DNA of 64,000 bases from Pseudomonadales bacterium. GTDB lineage: Bacteria; Pseudomonadota; Gammaproteobacteria; Pseudomonadales; Ketobacteraceae. Shown in pieces: positions 8,413 through 17,281 of this stretch. The stretch covers positions 1 through 64,000 of the forward strand of contig NZXG01000007.1 of NCBI GenBank assembly GCA_002701845.1. Direction: 5' to 3'. The notes under the pieces are model-generated. The model was not told the DNA's origin, made no database searches, and was given only the letters and a program-made list of their open reading frames with translations. The translations under genes and the position numbers were made by a program. The first letter of the stretch is position 1. The number at the start of each line of letters is the position of its first letter.

Positions 8413-8628
8413 TTAGAACAAGCGCTTGCGGCGAATCTGCTCACGGGCCACTTTCTTGGCGTGACGCTTCACCGCCGCGGCGTGCTTGCGCTTACGAACC
8501 TGAGTGGGCTTCTCGTAGAATTCCCGACGACGCACTTCCGCCAGTACACCGGCCTTCTCACAGGAACGCTTGAAACGACGCAGGGCAACGTCGAACGGCT
8601 CGTTTTCTTTCACCTTTACATTGGGCAT
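8413..8628 (-). CDS. rpsU: 30S ribosomal protein S21
   Basis: 71 residues from ATG 8628 ([20 protein letters not shown]), the usual S21 length; an upstream in-frame ATG at 8634 is less likely. Very basic C-terminus. An AAGGTGAT ribosome-binding site precedes the start. It is the first gene of the macromolecular-synthesis block and divergent from tsaD, the standard arrangement in gammaproteobacteria. Confidence 0.97.
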   Translation of the reverse strand: MPNVKVKENEPFDVALRRFKRSCEKAGVLAEVRRREFYEKPTQVRKRKHAAAVKRHAKKVAREQIRRKRLF

Positions 8629-8707
8629 TAACAAATCACCTTACTGATCAACTTATCTGTTGCGGTTTTAATAGGGTTTCCGGCCTGCTGGCCTTCAGGG
8701 GTGCTGC

Positions 8708-8736
8708 ATTTTAGAGGCATTGCCCGGCAAATGCAA
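8708..8736 (-). promoter_or_regulatory. Promoter for rpsU
   Basis: On the minus strand, TTGCAT (8731-8736), 17-bp spacer, TAAAAT (8708-8713), about 80 bp before the rpsU start. Confidence 0.6.
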
Positions 8737-8857
8737 AGCCCGGCCGCCGGCTGCCCCGGGATTTTAGCCGTCAGCGTCGATTTAGGGGCCCGCAGGGGGT
8801 AAACTGCGCGCAAAATCCGAGCTTTAGCGACCAAAGCAAACCCAGTTAGGTGAAATT

Positions 8858-9928
8858 GTGCGTATTTTGGGCATCGAGACATCCTGTGATGAAACCGGCG
8901 TGGCGCTCTACGACAGTGAGCGGGGCATGCTGGCGGATGCCCTGTTCAGTCAGATTGATCTGCACGCGGAATACGGTGGCGTGGTGCCGGAGCTGGCCTC
9001 CCGGGATCATGTGCGGCGGCTGGTGCCTTTGATCCGCCAGGTGCTGGAGCAGGCCGGCTGCACCCGGGAGCAGGTGGATGCCGTGGCCTATACCGCCGGC
9101 CCCGGATTGGTGGGGGCGCTCATGGTGGGCGCCGCGGTGGCCCGGGGGTTGGCCTATGCCTGGGGCGTGCCGGCGGTGGCGGTGCACCATATGGAGGGGC
9201 ATCTGTTGGCGCCACTGCTGGAGCAGCCGGCCCCCAGCGCGCCTTTTGTGGCGCTGCTGGTGAGCGGTGGCCACACCCAGTTGGTGCAGGTGGCGGCCAT
9301 CGGCCAGTATGAGATCCTGGGGGAGTCCCTGGACGATGCCGCCGGCGAGGCCTTTGATAAAACCGCCAAGATGCTGGGGCTCAGTTACCCTGGTGGTCCA
9401 GCGCTGGCGCGGGCGGCGGAGTCGGGCGATCCAGACCGGTTTCATTTTCCCCGGCCCATGGTGGACCGACCGGGGCTGGATTTTAGTTTCAGTGGCCTGA
9501 AGACCTTTACCCTTACCACCCGGGATCAGTGCGCCGCCAAGGCCGGGGGGCTGACGGCTCAGGATGTGGCGGATATTGCCTGGGCGTTTCAGGATGCGGT
9601 GGCCGACACTCTGGTGTTGAAGTGCCGGCGCGCCCTGCGTCAGACCGGCAGCGATCAGTTGGTGGTGGCCGGCGGGGTCAGCGCCAATCAGGTGTTGCGG
9701 GAGCGGCTGGCGGCCATGGCTCAAAAAGAGGGCGCCCAGGTGTTTTACCCGGCGCTGCGTTACTGCACCGACAATGGCGCCATGATCGCCTTCGCCGGTT
9801 ATCATCGCCTGCGGCTGGCACAGGCGGGGGCCGGTAACGGAAAGAATGGTGGGGAGAGTGATGGCAAACTGCCGGAGTTGCAGCTGCCGGTACGCGCGCG
9901 CTGGCCGCTGACGGAACTCTATGCCTGA
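8858..9928 (+). CDS. tsaD: tRNA threonylcarbamoyladenosine transferase TsaD
   Basis: 356 residues from a GTG start preceded by TTAGGTG. It transfers threonylcarbamoyl from the TsaC product to A37 of ANN-decoding tRNAs, with TsaB and TsaE. The metal-binding HMEGH is at residues 111-115, and the ASKHA fold is marked by [20 protein letters not shown] and GGVSANQ. It is slightly longer than usual because of a Gly/Asn-rich stretch near the C-terminus. Divergent from rpsU. Confidence 0.97.
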   Translation: MRILGIETSCDETGVALYDSERGMLADALFSQIDLHAEYGGVVPELASRDHVRRLVPLIRQVLEQAGCTREQVDAVAYTAGPGLVGALMVGAAVARGLAYAWGVPAVAVHHMEGHLLAPLLEQPAPSAPFVALLVSGGHTQLVQVAAIGQYEILGESLDDAAGEAFDKTAKMLGLSYPGGPALARAAESGDPDRFHFPRPMVDRPGLDFSFSGLKTFTLTTRDQCAAKAGGLTAQDVADIAWAFQDAVADTLVLKCRRALRQTGSDQLVVAGGVSANQVLRERLAAMAQKEGAQVFYPALRYCTDNGAMIAFAGYHRLRLAQAGAGNGKNGGESDGKLPELQLPVRARWPLTELYA

Positions 9929-9938
9929 CCCCGGCTGT

Positions 9939-10541
9939 TTATTCCAGTGGTGGGGTCCGGCGGAAACCCTGTTCCCGCCCCCGTAGCAGCAGAATCAGGT
10001 TGTGCCGGTGGCGCCACAGCAGAATCAGGCTGAGGATCAGCACCGGGTAGAACACCTCACCGTGCGTGAGAAGAATACCGAATGGCGTCAGAAAGAACGT
10101 GACAATGGAAGCCAGAGAGCTGAACCGGGTGCTGACAAAGACCAACACCCAAAGGGCTCCCAGTACCAGCGCCGTGGGCCAGTGCAATATGGCCAGTACG
10201 CCAAACGCGGTGGCCACGCCTTTGCCGCCGCGAAAATCGAAATACACCGGATACAGATGGCCGAGGAAGGCGCAGAAACCGCAGAGCGCGGCGATGGGCT
10301 CCGGCATGCCCAGATGGCGGGCGATCAGGATAGGCACCATGCCTTTGCCCACGTCCCCCACCAGGGTGAGCATGGCGGCGAACTTGTTGCCCACCCGTAG
10401 CACATTGGTGGCGCCGGGATTCTGGGAGCCGGTGGTGCGGGGATCGGGAAAACCGCAGAGCCGGCAGGCCAGGATGGCGGCGGAGACCGAACCCAGCAGG
10501 TAGGAAAAAATCCACAATACAATGGCGAGCAGGCTGTCCAG
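9939..10541 (-). CDS. plsY: Glycerol-3-phosphate acyltransferase PlsY, likely CTG start
   Basis: Inner-membrane enzyme that moves acyl from acyl-phosphate to glycerol-3-phosphate, the first step of phospholipid synthesis. Conserved loops are present: GSxNPGATNVLR, GDVGKGMVP and FRGGKGVAT, with about five membrane segments. An ATG-initiated frame reaches 10634 but adds about 31 hydrophilic residues not found in the family. An AAGGAG (10550-10555 on the complement) lies 8 bp from CTG 10541, which gives the family-length N-terminus (LDSLLAIVLWIF). I choose this start; 10634 is the alternative. Divergent from folB. Confidence 0.85.
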   Translation of the reverse strand: MDSLLAIVLWIFSYLLGSVSAAILACRLCGFPDPRTTGSQNPGATNVLRVGNKFAAMLTLVGDVGKGMVPILIARHLGMPEPIAALCGFCAFLGHLYPVYFDFRGGKGVATAFGVLAILHWPTALVLGALWVLVFVSTRFSSLASIVTFFLTPFGILLTHGEVFYPVLILSLILLWRHRHNLILLLRGREQGFRRTPPLE

Positions 10542-10693
10542 AAAGCAGTCTCCTTGTTTGCCGGTTGCGCTGCTAACCGGTCTCACAGGCGGCGAAATGG
10601 CTGTCATTGTTCCATTTAAGATCAGGGCGCTCAAGTTGTCAGTGGGCAGCGGCCTTGCTAGATTGCCAGCACTGAGCGCAGCGGGGGTGGGCC

Positions 10694-11050
10694 ATGGATA
10701 TCGTCTTTATACGGGACCTCAAAATCAAAACAGTGATCGGGGTGTTCGATTGGGAACGCAAAATTCAGCAGACCCTGATCCTGGATCTGGAGCTGGCGAC
10801 GGACAACCGCCGGGCGGCGGCCAATGATGCCATTGATGATGCGCTGAATTACAAGGCCGTGACGGACCGGGTGACGGAGTTCGTGGCCACCAGTGAGTTT
10901 CAATTGGTGGAGACCCTGGCGGAGCGGGTAGCGGCGTTGGTGATGAGCGAGTTTGCCGTGCCCTGGTTGCGACTGCGGGTGGCCAAACCCGGTGCGATTC
11001 CCCAGGCCAGGGATGTGGGCGTGCTGATCGAGCGGGGGGAGCACACCTGA
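10694..11050 (+). CDS. folB: Dihydroneopterin aldolase FolB
   Basis: 118 residues. Cleaves 7,8-dihydroneopterin to 6-hydroxymethyl-dihydropterin and glycolaldehyde in folate synthesis. Family signatures are MDIVFIRDLKIKTVIGVFDWER, the catalytic-site Tyr in NYKAV, and VETLAERVA. Its stop overlaps the folK start (TGATG), so the product passes to the next enzyme encoded in the same operon. Confidence 0.95.
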   Translation: MDIVFIRDLKIKTVIGVFDWERKIQQTLILDLELATDNRRAAANDAIDDALNYKAVTDRVTEFVATSEFQLVETLAERVAALVMSEFAVPWLRLRVAKPGAIPQARDVGVLIERGEHT

Positions 11051-11538
11051 TGGCGAGGGTGTACCTCAGCCTGGGCAGTAATATTCAGCGTCGGCAGCAT
11101 CTGGGGGCCGGGCTGGAGGCTTTGCGTAGCCGCTTTGGCGCTCTGGACCTGTCGCCGGTTTATGAAAGCGAGGCGATCGGTTTTGATGGCGACCCGTTTT
11201 ACAATCTGGTGGCGGGGCTGGAAGCCGATCTGAGTGTGGGGGCCTTGCAACGCTGGATTCGTGAAGTGGAGGCGGCCCACGGCCGGGCTCCCAATGCCCC
11301 CAAATTCAGCTCCCGAACCCTGGATATCGATATTCTCACTTACGATGACTGGGTGGGGCAGTATGAGGGGGTGCAACTGCCCCGGCCGGATATTCTTACC
11401 AATGCCTACGTGTTGTTGCCCCTGGCAGACGTGGCCGGTGACCAGCGCCACCCCATCACCGGTCTCACCTACGCCCGGCTCTGGGCCGATTACGATAAAA
11501 GTCGGCAGCGCCTGTGGCCGGTGACCCTGGATTGGTAA
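11050..11538 (+). CDS. folK: 6-hydroxymethyl-dihydropterin pyrophosphokinase FolK
   Basis: 162 residues. Transfers pyrophosphate from ATP to the FolB product. SLGSN near the N-terminus and the magnesium-binding RTLDIDIL (D92 and D94) identify HPPK. Translationally coupled to folB by a one-base overlap. Faces a pteridine-reductase-like SDR gene on the other strand, keeping folate genes together. Confidence 0.95.
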   Translation: MARVYLSLGSNIQRRQHLGAGLEALRSRFGALDLSPVYESEAIGFDGDPFYNLVAGLEADLSVGALQRWIREVEAAHGRAPNAPKFSSRTLDIDILTYDDWVGQYEGVQLPRPDILTNAYVLLPLADVAGDQRHPITGLTYARLWADYDKSRQRLWPVTLDW

Positions 11539-11565
11539 CCCCTTGATTGGAAAACCGGCACCATC

Positions 11566-12303
11566 TCAACGCAGACTGGCTCCCCCATCCACCGCAATCA
11601 CCTGGCCGGTGATATAAGGCGCCTCCCGGGCCAGGAAATACAGGGTGCGGGCAATATCCAGTTCCGAACCCATGCGCTGCAGGGGAATCTCCTCCAGGGT
11701 GGTCTGCTTGTTTTCCTCCGTCATGTCGTAACCTTCCGGCCACAGCATGGCCCCCGGGGCGATGCCATTAACCCGAACCTCCGGCGCCAGGGTTTTGGCC
11801 AGGGAGCGGGTCAGAGTCAGCAGACCACTCTTGGCCATTTGGTAAGGAATAAAATCCGGGTGGGGATGTTGCAACATGGCGTCGATGATATTGACCACAT
11901 TGCCCTGACTTGCTTTCAGCAGTGGCAGCAAATGCTGGGTCAGGAAAAACGGCGCCTGAGCGTTACTGGCGAACAGGTCCTGCCATTGCTCCAGGCTGGT
12001 ATTGCCCAGCTCGGTGGGATAATAGGAGGAGGCGTTGTTCACCAGCAGATCCAGCCGGTGCCGCCAGCCGCGGGCCTGCTCAGCCAGTTGCACCCAGGCC
12101 TGCGGGTCGCCCAGATCAGCATGCAGGGCGATACAGGAGTGGGGTCTGGTCTGCTCCAATTCATCCCGCAGGGCCTTGGCTTCGGCGCCGGAGTGGCGGT
12201 AGTGAACAATGACGTCGTAGCCTTTATCGTGCAGGTAGCGCGCCAGGAAGGCGCCGATGCGTTTGGCGGAGCCGGTGATCAGGGCGACTTGGGTTTCACT
12301 CAT
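11566..12303 (-). CDS. folM: SDR oxidoreductase, FolM/pteridine reductase-like
   Basis: 245 residues, classical SDR. The nucleotide-binding motif is TGSAKRIG, in which the Arg replaces the usual third Gly residue area as in FolM and PTR1. NNAS and the catalytic YQMAK follow. FolM-type enzymes reduce dihydrobiopterin or dihydromonapterin using NADPH. The assignment rests on the TGxxxRxG motif and on the neighbouring folB-folK. The start ATG overlaps the cca stop by one base. Confidence 0.8.
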   Translation of the reverse strand: MSETQVALITGSAKRIGAFLARYLHDKGYDVIVHYRHSGAEAKALRDELEQTRPHSCIALHADLGDPQAWVQLAEQARGWRHRLDLLVNNASSYYPTELGNTSLEQWQDLFASNAQAPFFLTQHLLPLLKASQGNVVNIIDAMLQHPHPDFIPYQMAKSGLLTLTRSLAKTLAPEVRVNGIAPGAMLWPEGYDMTEENKQTTLEEIPLQRMGSELDIARTLYFLAREAPYITGQVIAVDGGASLR

Positions 12304-13577
12304 CAGGAATCCTTTACATAACTGTGTTTAATGTGGGCGATGGCCTGGATGCGCCGCTTGCGCAACTCGATCCCCAGGGTTTCGCCTTTATAGCCCAGGT
12401 TAACCAACTCACGGGCCGCCACTGCGGTCGCGGCCCGGGCGCAATCCCGCAGATAATCCGCCTGGGGATAGGGCCGATCCTCCAGCCCGGTCCGGCCCCG
12501 GGCATCCGCCTCGCAGGCCAGCAGGAACAAGCGCAAAGTCTCCGGCCGGCGAAAGTGGTCCAGAGATTCCAGCAGTCGCATGACGGTGGCGGGCCGCAAC
12601 TCCAGCGCCCGATGGCTGTGAGTGTGGTAGCGCCCCACCAGCCCGGCCAGACGTTTTACCGGGTTGGGCACCCGCAACCGCTCGCACACCTGTTGGCTCA
12701 GGTGTTCGCTGATATCCTCATGGCCGTGATGTTTGGGCCAGTGATGCTCCGGCGTCAGGCCTTTGCCCAGATCATGACAGATCAGGGCAAACAGAACCGC
12801 GGTGCGCTCCGCGTCAGTAATGTGGGTGATCTCTGCCGCGGTCGGTTGCATCAGATCAACCGCCGCCCGCAGGGTCAGCATCACGTGCACGCCGGTATCC
12901 ACTTCCGGGTGATGGGCCGGAGGTTGCGGCACGCCGAACAAACGGTCCAGCTCCGGCAGAATGTGTTGCAGGCCGCCGCATTCCCGGAGGGTTTCAAAGT
13001 AGCGCCAGGGTGCCGCCTCCTGCAGGGCTTTTTCGGTTTCCGTCCACACCCGCTCCGGGGTGAGATGTTGCAACTCGCCGCGATCACCGATGGTTTGCAT
13101 CAGCTGCAAAGTTTCCGGGGCCACCTGAAAACCCAGCGGGTCGAAGCGCGCCACGAAGCGGGCCACCCGCAGTACCCGCAACGGATCTTCCACGAATGCC
13201 GGCGACACATGCCGGAGAATGCGTTGTTCCAGATCCCGGGCGCCGCCATAGGGGTCCACCAGCTCCCCCGCTGCGTTTTCCGCCATGGCATTGATGGTGA
13301 GATCCCGGCGCGCCAGATCCTGTTCCAGGCTGACATCCTCGCCAAAGTGACAGGCGAAGCCGGTGTAGCCGGCTCCGGTTTTGCGTTCGGTGCGGGCGAG
13401 AGCGTATTCCTCATGGGTCTGTGGGTGTAGAAAAACCGGGAAATCTTTGCCCACGGCCTGATAGCCCTGCTGAAATAATTGCTCCGGCGTGGCGCCCACC
13501 ACCACCCAGTCCCGGTCCTTCACCGGAAGCTGCAGCATTTTATCGCGCACCGCGCCGCCCACCAGATAAATATCCAT
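12303..13577 (-). CDS. cca: Multifunctional CCA tRNA nucleotidyltransferase
   Basis: 424 residues. Adds or repairs the 3' CCA of tRNAs. The N-terminal polymerase-beta fold (LVGGAVRD, RRDLTINAMA) and a tRNA-binding middle precede an HD phosphohydrolase domain (ICHDLGKG, about residue 265), the long form typical of gammaproteobacteria. ATG start, divergent from the leader promoter at 13655. Confidence 0.96.
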   Translation of the reverse strand: MDIYLVGGAVRDKMLQLPVKDRDWVVVGATPEQLFQQGYQAVGKDFPVFLHPQTHEEYALARTERKTGAGYTGFACHFGEDVSLEQDLARRDLTINAMAENAAGELVDPYGGARDLEQRILRHVSPAFVEDPLRVLRVARFVARFDPLGFQVAPETLQLMQTIGDRGELQHLTPERVWTETEKALQEAAPWRYFETLRECGGLQHILPELDRLFGVPQPPAHHPEVDTGVHVMLTLRAAVDLMQPTAAEITHITDAERTAVLFALICHDLGKGLTPEHHWPKHHGHEDISEHLSQQVCERLRVPNPVKRLAGLVGRYHTHSHRALELRPATVMRLLESLDHFRRPETLRLFLLACEADARGRTGLEDRPYPQADYLRDCARAATAVAARELVNLGYKGETLGIELRKRRIQAIAHIKHSYVKDS

Positions 13578-13654
13578 GCTCAGTTTAGTGTTCCGCGAGT
13601 TGTGGGGTTACGAGTTCCTGAATTTTGAATTGTGAACTGCATTGAAAAAAGCCG

Positions 13655-13684
13655 TTGACGGTGAATTCCCTGAACCCCTATAGT
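13655..13684 (+). promoter_or_regulatory. Strong sigma-70-type promoter of the EamA leader
   Basis: TTGACG (13655-13660), 18-bp spacer, TATAGT (13679-13684). It is the best promoter match in this region, about 40 bp upstream of a 43-codon ORF and about 315 bp upstream of the EamA gene. Confidence 0.7.
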
Positions 13685-13725
13685 GTACAGCATTCTGCTT
13701 TAGCTGAGTGTGAATCAATAACATC

Positions 13726-13857
13726 ATGACGACGACAACCGCTGCTATTCATTACTCCATCGCCGAACCGGTGTTCGCTGGCGCGAAACACCCGGTGATG
13801 GCGTGCGTCCGCTTCTGGCGGATGGTGGATGGCTGCGGCGGGGAGCGGATGAACTGA
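13726..13857 (+). CDS. Putative 43-residue leader peptide
   Basis: ATG 13726 to TGA 13855-13857. The peptide starts with four consecutive Thr codons (MTTTTAAIHYSI) and ends with a Trp/Arg/Cys-containing part (CVRFWRMVDGCGG). There is no strong ribosome-binding site. It sits between a near-consensus promoter and an intrinsic terminator that precedes an exporter gene, the layout of a transcription-attenuation leader. I do not recognise the peptide family. Translation and regulatory role are inferences. Confidence 0.5.
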   Translation: MTTTTAAIHYSIAEPVFAGAKHPVMACVRFWRMVDGCGGERMN

Positions 13858-13880
13858 GTTAAACTGCTTCCGGAAAACAA

Positions 13881-13915
13881 AAGCCGCAGCGTTCACCGAA
13901 CCTGCGGTTTTCTTG
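13881..13915 (+). terminator. Intrinsic terminator / attenuator before EamA gene
   Basis: CCGCAG (13884-13889) pairs with CTGCGG (13902-13907), extended by AAG/TTT, then TTTTCTT. It lies 24 bp after the leader ORF stop and 84 bp before the EamA start. The left arm and loop (13887-13898) can alternatively pair with 13769-13780 inside the leader ORF (5 bp + 2x2 mismatch + 5 bp), a possible antiterminator. Confidence 0.65.
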
Positions 13916-13999
13916 TGTCAGCATTTTCAGTCACAGACGCCGCCCCGGTTCGCGGAGTGACGCTGCTTCCACCGGCCGCTGAAGAGGAGACAACCGGCC

Positions 14000-14902
14000 A
14001 TGTCTGTGCCTGCTGCATATCTGGCAGTGATTATCGTTTGGTCCACCACCCTGGGGGTGCAATGGAGTTCACAGGGTCTTTCACCGTTGGCGGGGGCTGC
14101 CAGCCGTATGTGTCTGGCGGCGGCTATCGGCTGGGTGGTGGTGCGGCTGCTGAAAGTGTCGGTACCCTGGCACCGACAGGCTTTAAAGACCTATGCCGTG
14201 TCCAACATCGGTTTGTTCCTGGGTTTAATGAGTCTGTATCTGGCTGCCACCCGTCTGCCCAGTGGCATGATCTCGGTGGTGTTCGCGTTATCGCCGGTGG
14301 CCTCGGCGTTGATGGCCCGCTATTTGTTGGATGAGCCACCATTTTCCCTGGCCCGCTGGTTGGGCGTGGCCCTGGGGCTGAGTGGGCTGTTGGTGATCTT
14401 TGGAGAAGACGTGGCGTTGTCCCGGCACAGTTATCCAGGGTTCGTACTGGTGGGTGTGGGGATGCTGTGTTTCTCTCTCAGTGGCGTTTTGATCAAGCGG
14501 CAAAACTGCACGCTGCAGCCGCTCGCGCAGACCGTGGGTTCATTGACCCTGGCGGCGCCACTCTATCTGCTGGCGGGATTGGTGCTGGGCCTGCAGGTGG
14601 ATTCGCCGCCGCCGCGCACTATTGCGGCCATATTGTATCTGACGATATTCGGTTCTTTCGTTGGGTTCATTTGTTATTTTTATATCCTCAAACATCTGGC
14701 AGCCAGTTCAGTGGCCCTGGTCACTATGGTTACACCGGTGCTGGCAATCAGTCTGGGGGTCTGGTTCAACAGTGAGCCGCTGACACCCAACCTGGTACTT
14801 GGAGCGGGAATGATAGTGGGTTGTCTGTTACTGTTTTACTGGGGTGACAGCCTATTGCGACGCTGTGTTGGAGTGGGCCGTGGGGGACCACCGCCAGCTT
14901 GA
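14000..14902 (+). CDS. EamA-family (DMT) transporter
   Basis: 300 residues with about ten hydrophobic segments in two EamA repeats, the second beginning near residue 150. DMT-family members of this size export metabolites such as amino acids, but the substrate cannot be read from sequence. Start ATG 14000 follows GAAGAGGAG. It sits behind a strong promoter, a leader ORF and a terminator, so its expression is probably conditional. A Gly/Pro-rich tail ends the protein. Confidence 0.85.
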   Translation: MSVPAAYLAVIIVWSTTLGVQWSSQGLSPLAGAASRMCLAAAIGWVVVRLLKVSVPWHRQALKTYAVSNIGLFLGLMSLYLAATRLPSGMISVVFALSPVASALMARYLLDEPPFSLARWLGVALGLSGLLVIFGEDVALSRHSYPGFVLVGVGMLCFSLSGVLIKRQNCTLQPLAQTVGSLTLAAPLYLLAGLVLGLQVDSPPPRTIAAILYLTIFGSFVGFICYFYILKHLAASSVALVTMVTPVLAISLGVWFNSEPLTPNLVLGAGMIVGCLLLFYWGDSLLRRCVGVGRGGPPPA

Positions 14903-15025
14903 CCCGGAGCTTTCTGTCAGGTTGGATATGGTCCCGTGGGCTATGGACCCCGGGCCGCTGGCGAATCGAATGGGCACCAAGCCAACGTCAGGGCAACGCC
15001 AAGGCAAAAACAGGAACCAAACAAA

Positions 15026-15640
15026 ATGAGTTTTTATGAAGATCGGATTTTTCCTTTTTTTATGGAGCTGGCCACCCGCACCTTTCGCCGGGAAATTGCC
15101 GACTTGCTGCAAACGGCGGATGGACGGGTGCTGGAGATTGGCGCCGGTACCGGCGCCAATCTGAGCTATTACTCAGACCGGGTTACTGAGGTAGTGGCGA
15201 TAGAGCCGGTGGCGGCCATGCTGGAAAAAGCCCGCACCGCGCTGCGGCATGCGCCCCACGATATTCCGGTGTCATTGCAGGTGGCCGATGCCCGCAAGCT
15301 GCCGTTCGCTGATGCCAGCTTTGACTCCGTGGTGGCCTGTCTGGTGTTCTGTACCATTCCCGACCCGGAACAGGCGGTGGCGGAAATGTATCGGGTACTA
15401 AAGCCTGGTGGCAAACTGATTTTTTACGAGCATGTGGCCTCTTCCCGGCCGGGAGTACGGGTTTGGCAACATCGCATCAATCCGGTGTGGCGCAAGCTGG
15501 CCTGCGGTTGCGAGATCAACCGGGACACCCGGACGCTGTTTGAACAGGCGGGATTTCACTATCGTCAGATCAAGGATTTTGAACATCCCAAGGTACCCAG
15601 CCTGATGGCGCCCATCATTGCCGGCGTTGCGTTGCGCTGA
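15026..15640 (+). CDS. Class I SAM-dependent methyltransferase
   Basis: 204 residues from ATG 15026 (MSFYEDRIFPFF) with AGGAACC upstream; an in-frame ATG at 14936 would add a non-conserved stretch. Motif I is VLEIGAGTGANLSYY, with VVAIEPVAAML (motif II) and PFADASFDSVV/LVFCTIPD following. It resembles UbiE/METTL7-type methyltransferases that act on lipids or small molecules. The substrate is not evident. It precedes the wax ester locus, which may hint at lipid chemistry. Confidence 0.85.
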   Translation: MSFYEDRIFPFFMELATRTFRREIADLLQTADGRVLEIGAGTGANLSYYSDRVTEVVAIEPVAAMLEKARTALRHAPHDIPVSLQVADARKLPFADASFDSVVACLVFCTIPDPEQAVAEMYRVLKPGGKLIFYEHVASSRPGVRVWQHRINPVWRKLACGCEINRDTRTLFEQAGFHYRQIKDFEHPKVPSLMAPIIAGVALR

Positions 15641-15681
15641 GTTCGGATTCAGTTTTTTGATGCGCCAAACCGGATGCGTTT

Positions 15682-15710
15682 TTGCTGACTCTTAACCTGA
15701 CTGACTTAAT
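15682..15710 (+). promoter_or_regulatory. Weak promoter candidate for the wax ester locus
   Basis: TTGCTG (15682-15687), 17-bp spacer, CTTAAT (15705-15710). Downstream, TCGGGGT/ACCCCGA (15816-15822 and 15835-15841) forms a hairpin just before the wax synthase ribosome-binding site (AAGGGA). Confidence 0.3.
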
Positions 15711-15857
15711 CTTGGGCCGGTCTGAAGGGCTTCTAATTTGCTTGCGTTTTCATGTTGCAGGAGTATATTTCCAGGATATTAATTGGCCGCAACGGCGTAC
15801 TGTTTGGGAATGATTTCGGGGTGATTTTGCTTTGACCCCGAGGCTAAGGGAACCACA

Positions 15858-17234
15858 ATGAGGACGGTTAATCCGTATATCCGCGAGCTTATGACCAAGG
15901 TGGATACCGCCTGGTGGCGGATGGATTCCAACGATAATCTGATGGTCATTAATGGGCTCTTGTTTTTTGATGAGCCCATGCCCCGGGAGACATTTAAAGA
16001 GTTGCTGGAGCAACGGCTGGTGGCAAAACACAGCCGCTTTCGGCAGCGCCCCTGCAGTCAGCATGGCATCTACTACTGGGAAGAGGTGCCCGAGCTGGAC
16101 ATGGATTACCATCTCACGGACCTGCCCCTGACCCTGGCACCGGATGCTGATCCCGAGGCCGCACTGCGCAGTGCGGTGAGTCAACTGGTGCTACTGCCGC
16201 TGGATCCCGAACGCCCCCTATGGCGATTTTATTTCCTGCCTCATTATCAAAACGGTAGCGCGGTGCTGGTGCGGATACATCACAGCTATGCCGATGGTAT
16301 CGCCCTGATTTCCGTATTGGATGCCATCGCCGATCATTCCGTATTGCAGACCTCTCCGGCGGCCCGTTTCAAATGGCCGGTGCGCAAGCCCCGTTCCGAT
16401 GCTTTATTGCATAAATTGAGTTTCTGGCTTGGCAGCGGCGTGTTTTACACCGGTTTCGCCGGAGCCTGGCTGTTTGAGGCCATGCGAGTGATCCTTTGTC
16501 GACCCGACACCAAAACCGTTTACAAGCGGGATCTGTCGCCGCAAAAGCAGGTGGGCTGGGCACCGTCGCTGCCGGTGCGGGAGGTGAAACAGGTGGGTAA
16601 AGCCCTGGGCTGTACATTGAACGATGTCATTCTGGGTTGTGTGGCGGGAAGCCTGCGCCGGTATCTTGAACGTATCGGGGAACCGGTGGCCGGAGTGCAT
16701 GTGCGGGCCACGGTGCCGGTGAATCTGCGGCCACTGGAGCAGGGGCTGGAGCTGGGTAACCGGTTTGGCCTGGTGTACCTGGAGTTGCCGGTGGGGGAAC
16801 CTACGGTCAAACGTCGGATTGAAGCAGTGCGCCGCAACATGAAAAAACTCCGCAGCGGCGTGCAGGCACAAATGAGTTACAACGTACTGGCGATTCTGGG
16901 TTACTTTCCCCTGGCCCTGCAAAGCTGGGCCATGCGGTTCTTTTCCAGTAAGGCCTCGGCGGTGATAACCAATGTGCCGGGGCCCACCCAGCCGGTGGTG
17001 CTCATGGGCCGAACGCTCAGCAAGCCCATGTTCTGGGTGCCGCAATCCGGAGGCATCGGTATCGGTGTCAGTATTCTGACTTACAACAACAAAGTGGAGT
17101 TCGGCTTTGTTGCCGACGCCGCACTGGTGCCCGATCCCAAGGCAATGATTGACGACTATATGGCTGAGTTTCGCGCCATTCAGGCGGAGGTAATGGCCAC
17201 CACCACCCCATCGGCTGTATTGACTGAAGCCTGA
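15858..17234 (+). CDS. Wax ester synthase / diacylglycerol acyltransferase (WS/DGAT)
   Basis: 458 residues, the normal length of bacterial WS/DGATs. The acyltransferase motif HHSYADG is at residues 141-147, and the family motifs VPVNLRP and ITNVPGP follow in the C-terminal half. The enzyme joins acyl-CoA to a fatty alcohol (wax ester) or to diacylglycerol (triacylglycerol) at the inner face of the membrane, forming storage lipid. The next gene, 47 bp downstream on the same strand, encodes a fatty acyl reductase that would supply the alcohol. The wax ester role is therefore the better guess. Confidence 0.95.
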   Translation: MRTVNPYIRELMTKVDTAWWRMDSNDNLMVINGLLFFDEPMPRETFKELLEQRLVAKHSRFRQRPCSQHGIYYWEEVPELDMDYHLTDLPLTLAPDADPEAALRSAVSQLVLLPLDPERPLWRFYFLPHYQNGSAVLVRIHHSYADGIALISVLDAIADHSVLQTSPAARFKWPVRKPRSDALLHKLSFWLGSGVFYTGFAGAWLFEAMRVILCRPDTKTVYKRDLSPQKQVGWAPSLPVREVKQVGKALGCTLNDVILGCVAGSLRRYLERIGEPVAGVHVRATVPVNLRPLEQGLELGNRFGLVYLELPVGEPTVKRRIEAVRRNMKKLRSGVQAQMSYNVLAILGYFPLALQSWAMRFFSSKASAVITNVPGPTQPVVLMGRTLSKPMFWVPQSGGIGIGVSILTYNNKVEFGFVADAALVPDPKAMIDDYMAEFRAIQAEVMATTTPSAVLTEA

Positions 17235-17281
17235 AATCATTGCCGGAATTCCAATAATCCAATCAGTTTCAGGTGCTCACG

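Noticed and set aside
8846-9805. 319-codon minus-strand open frame opposite tsaD
   Set aside because: Antisense shadow of tsaD; low-complexity His/Gln/Arg content and no ribosome-binding site.
13678-13896. 72-codon minus-strand frame in the EamA leader region
   Set aside because: Runs against the strong promoter and through the terminator hairpin; the plus-strand 43-codon ORF fits the signals better.
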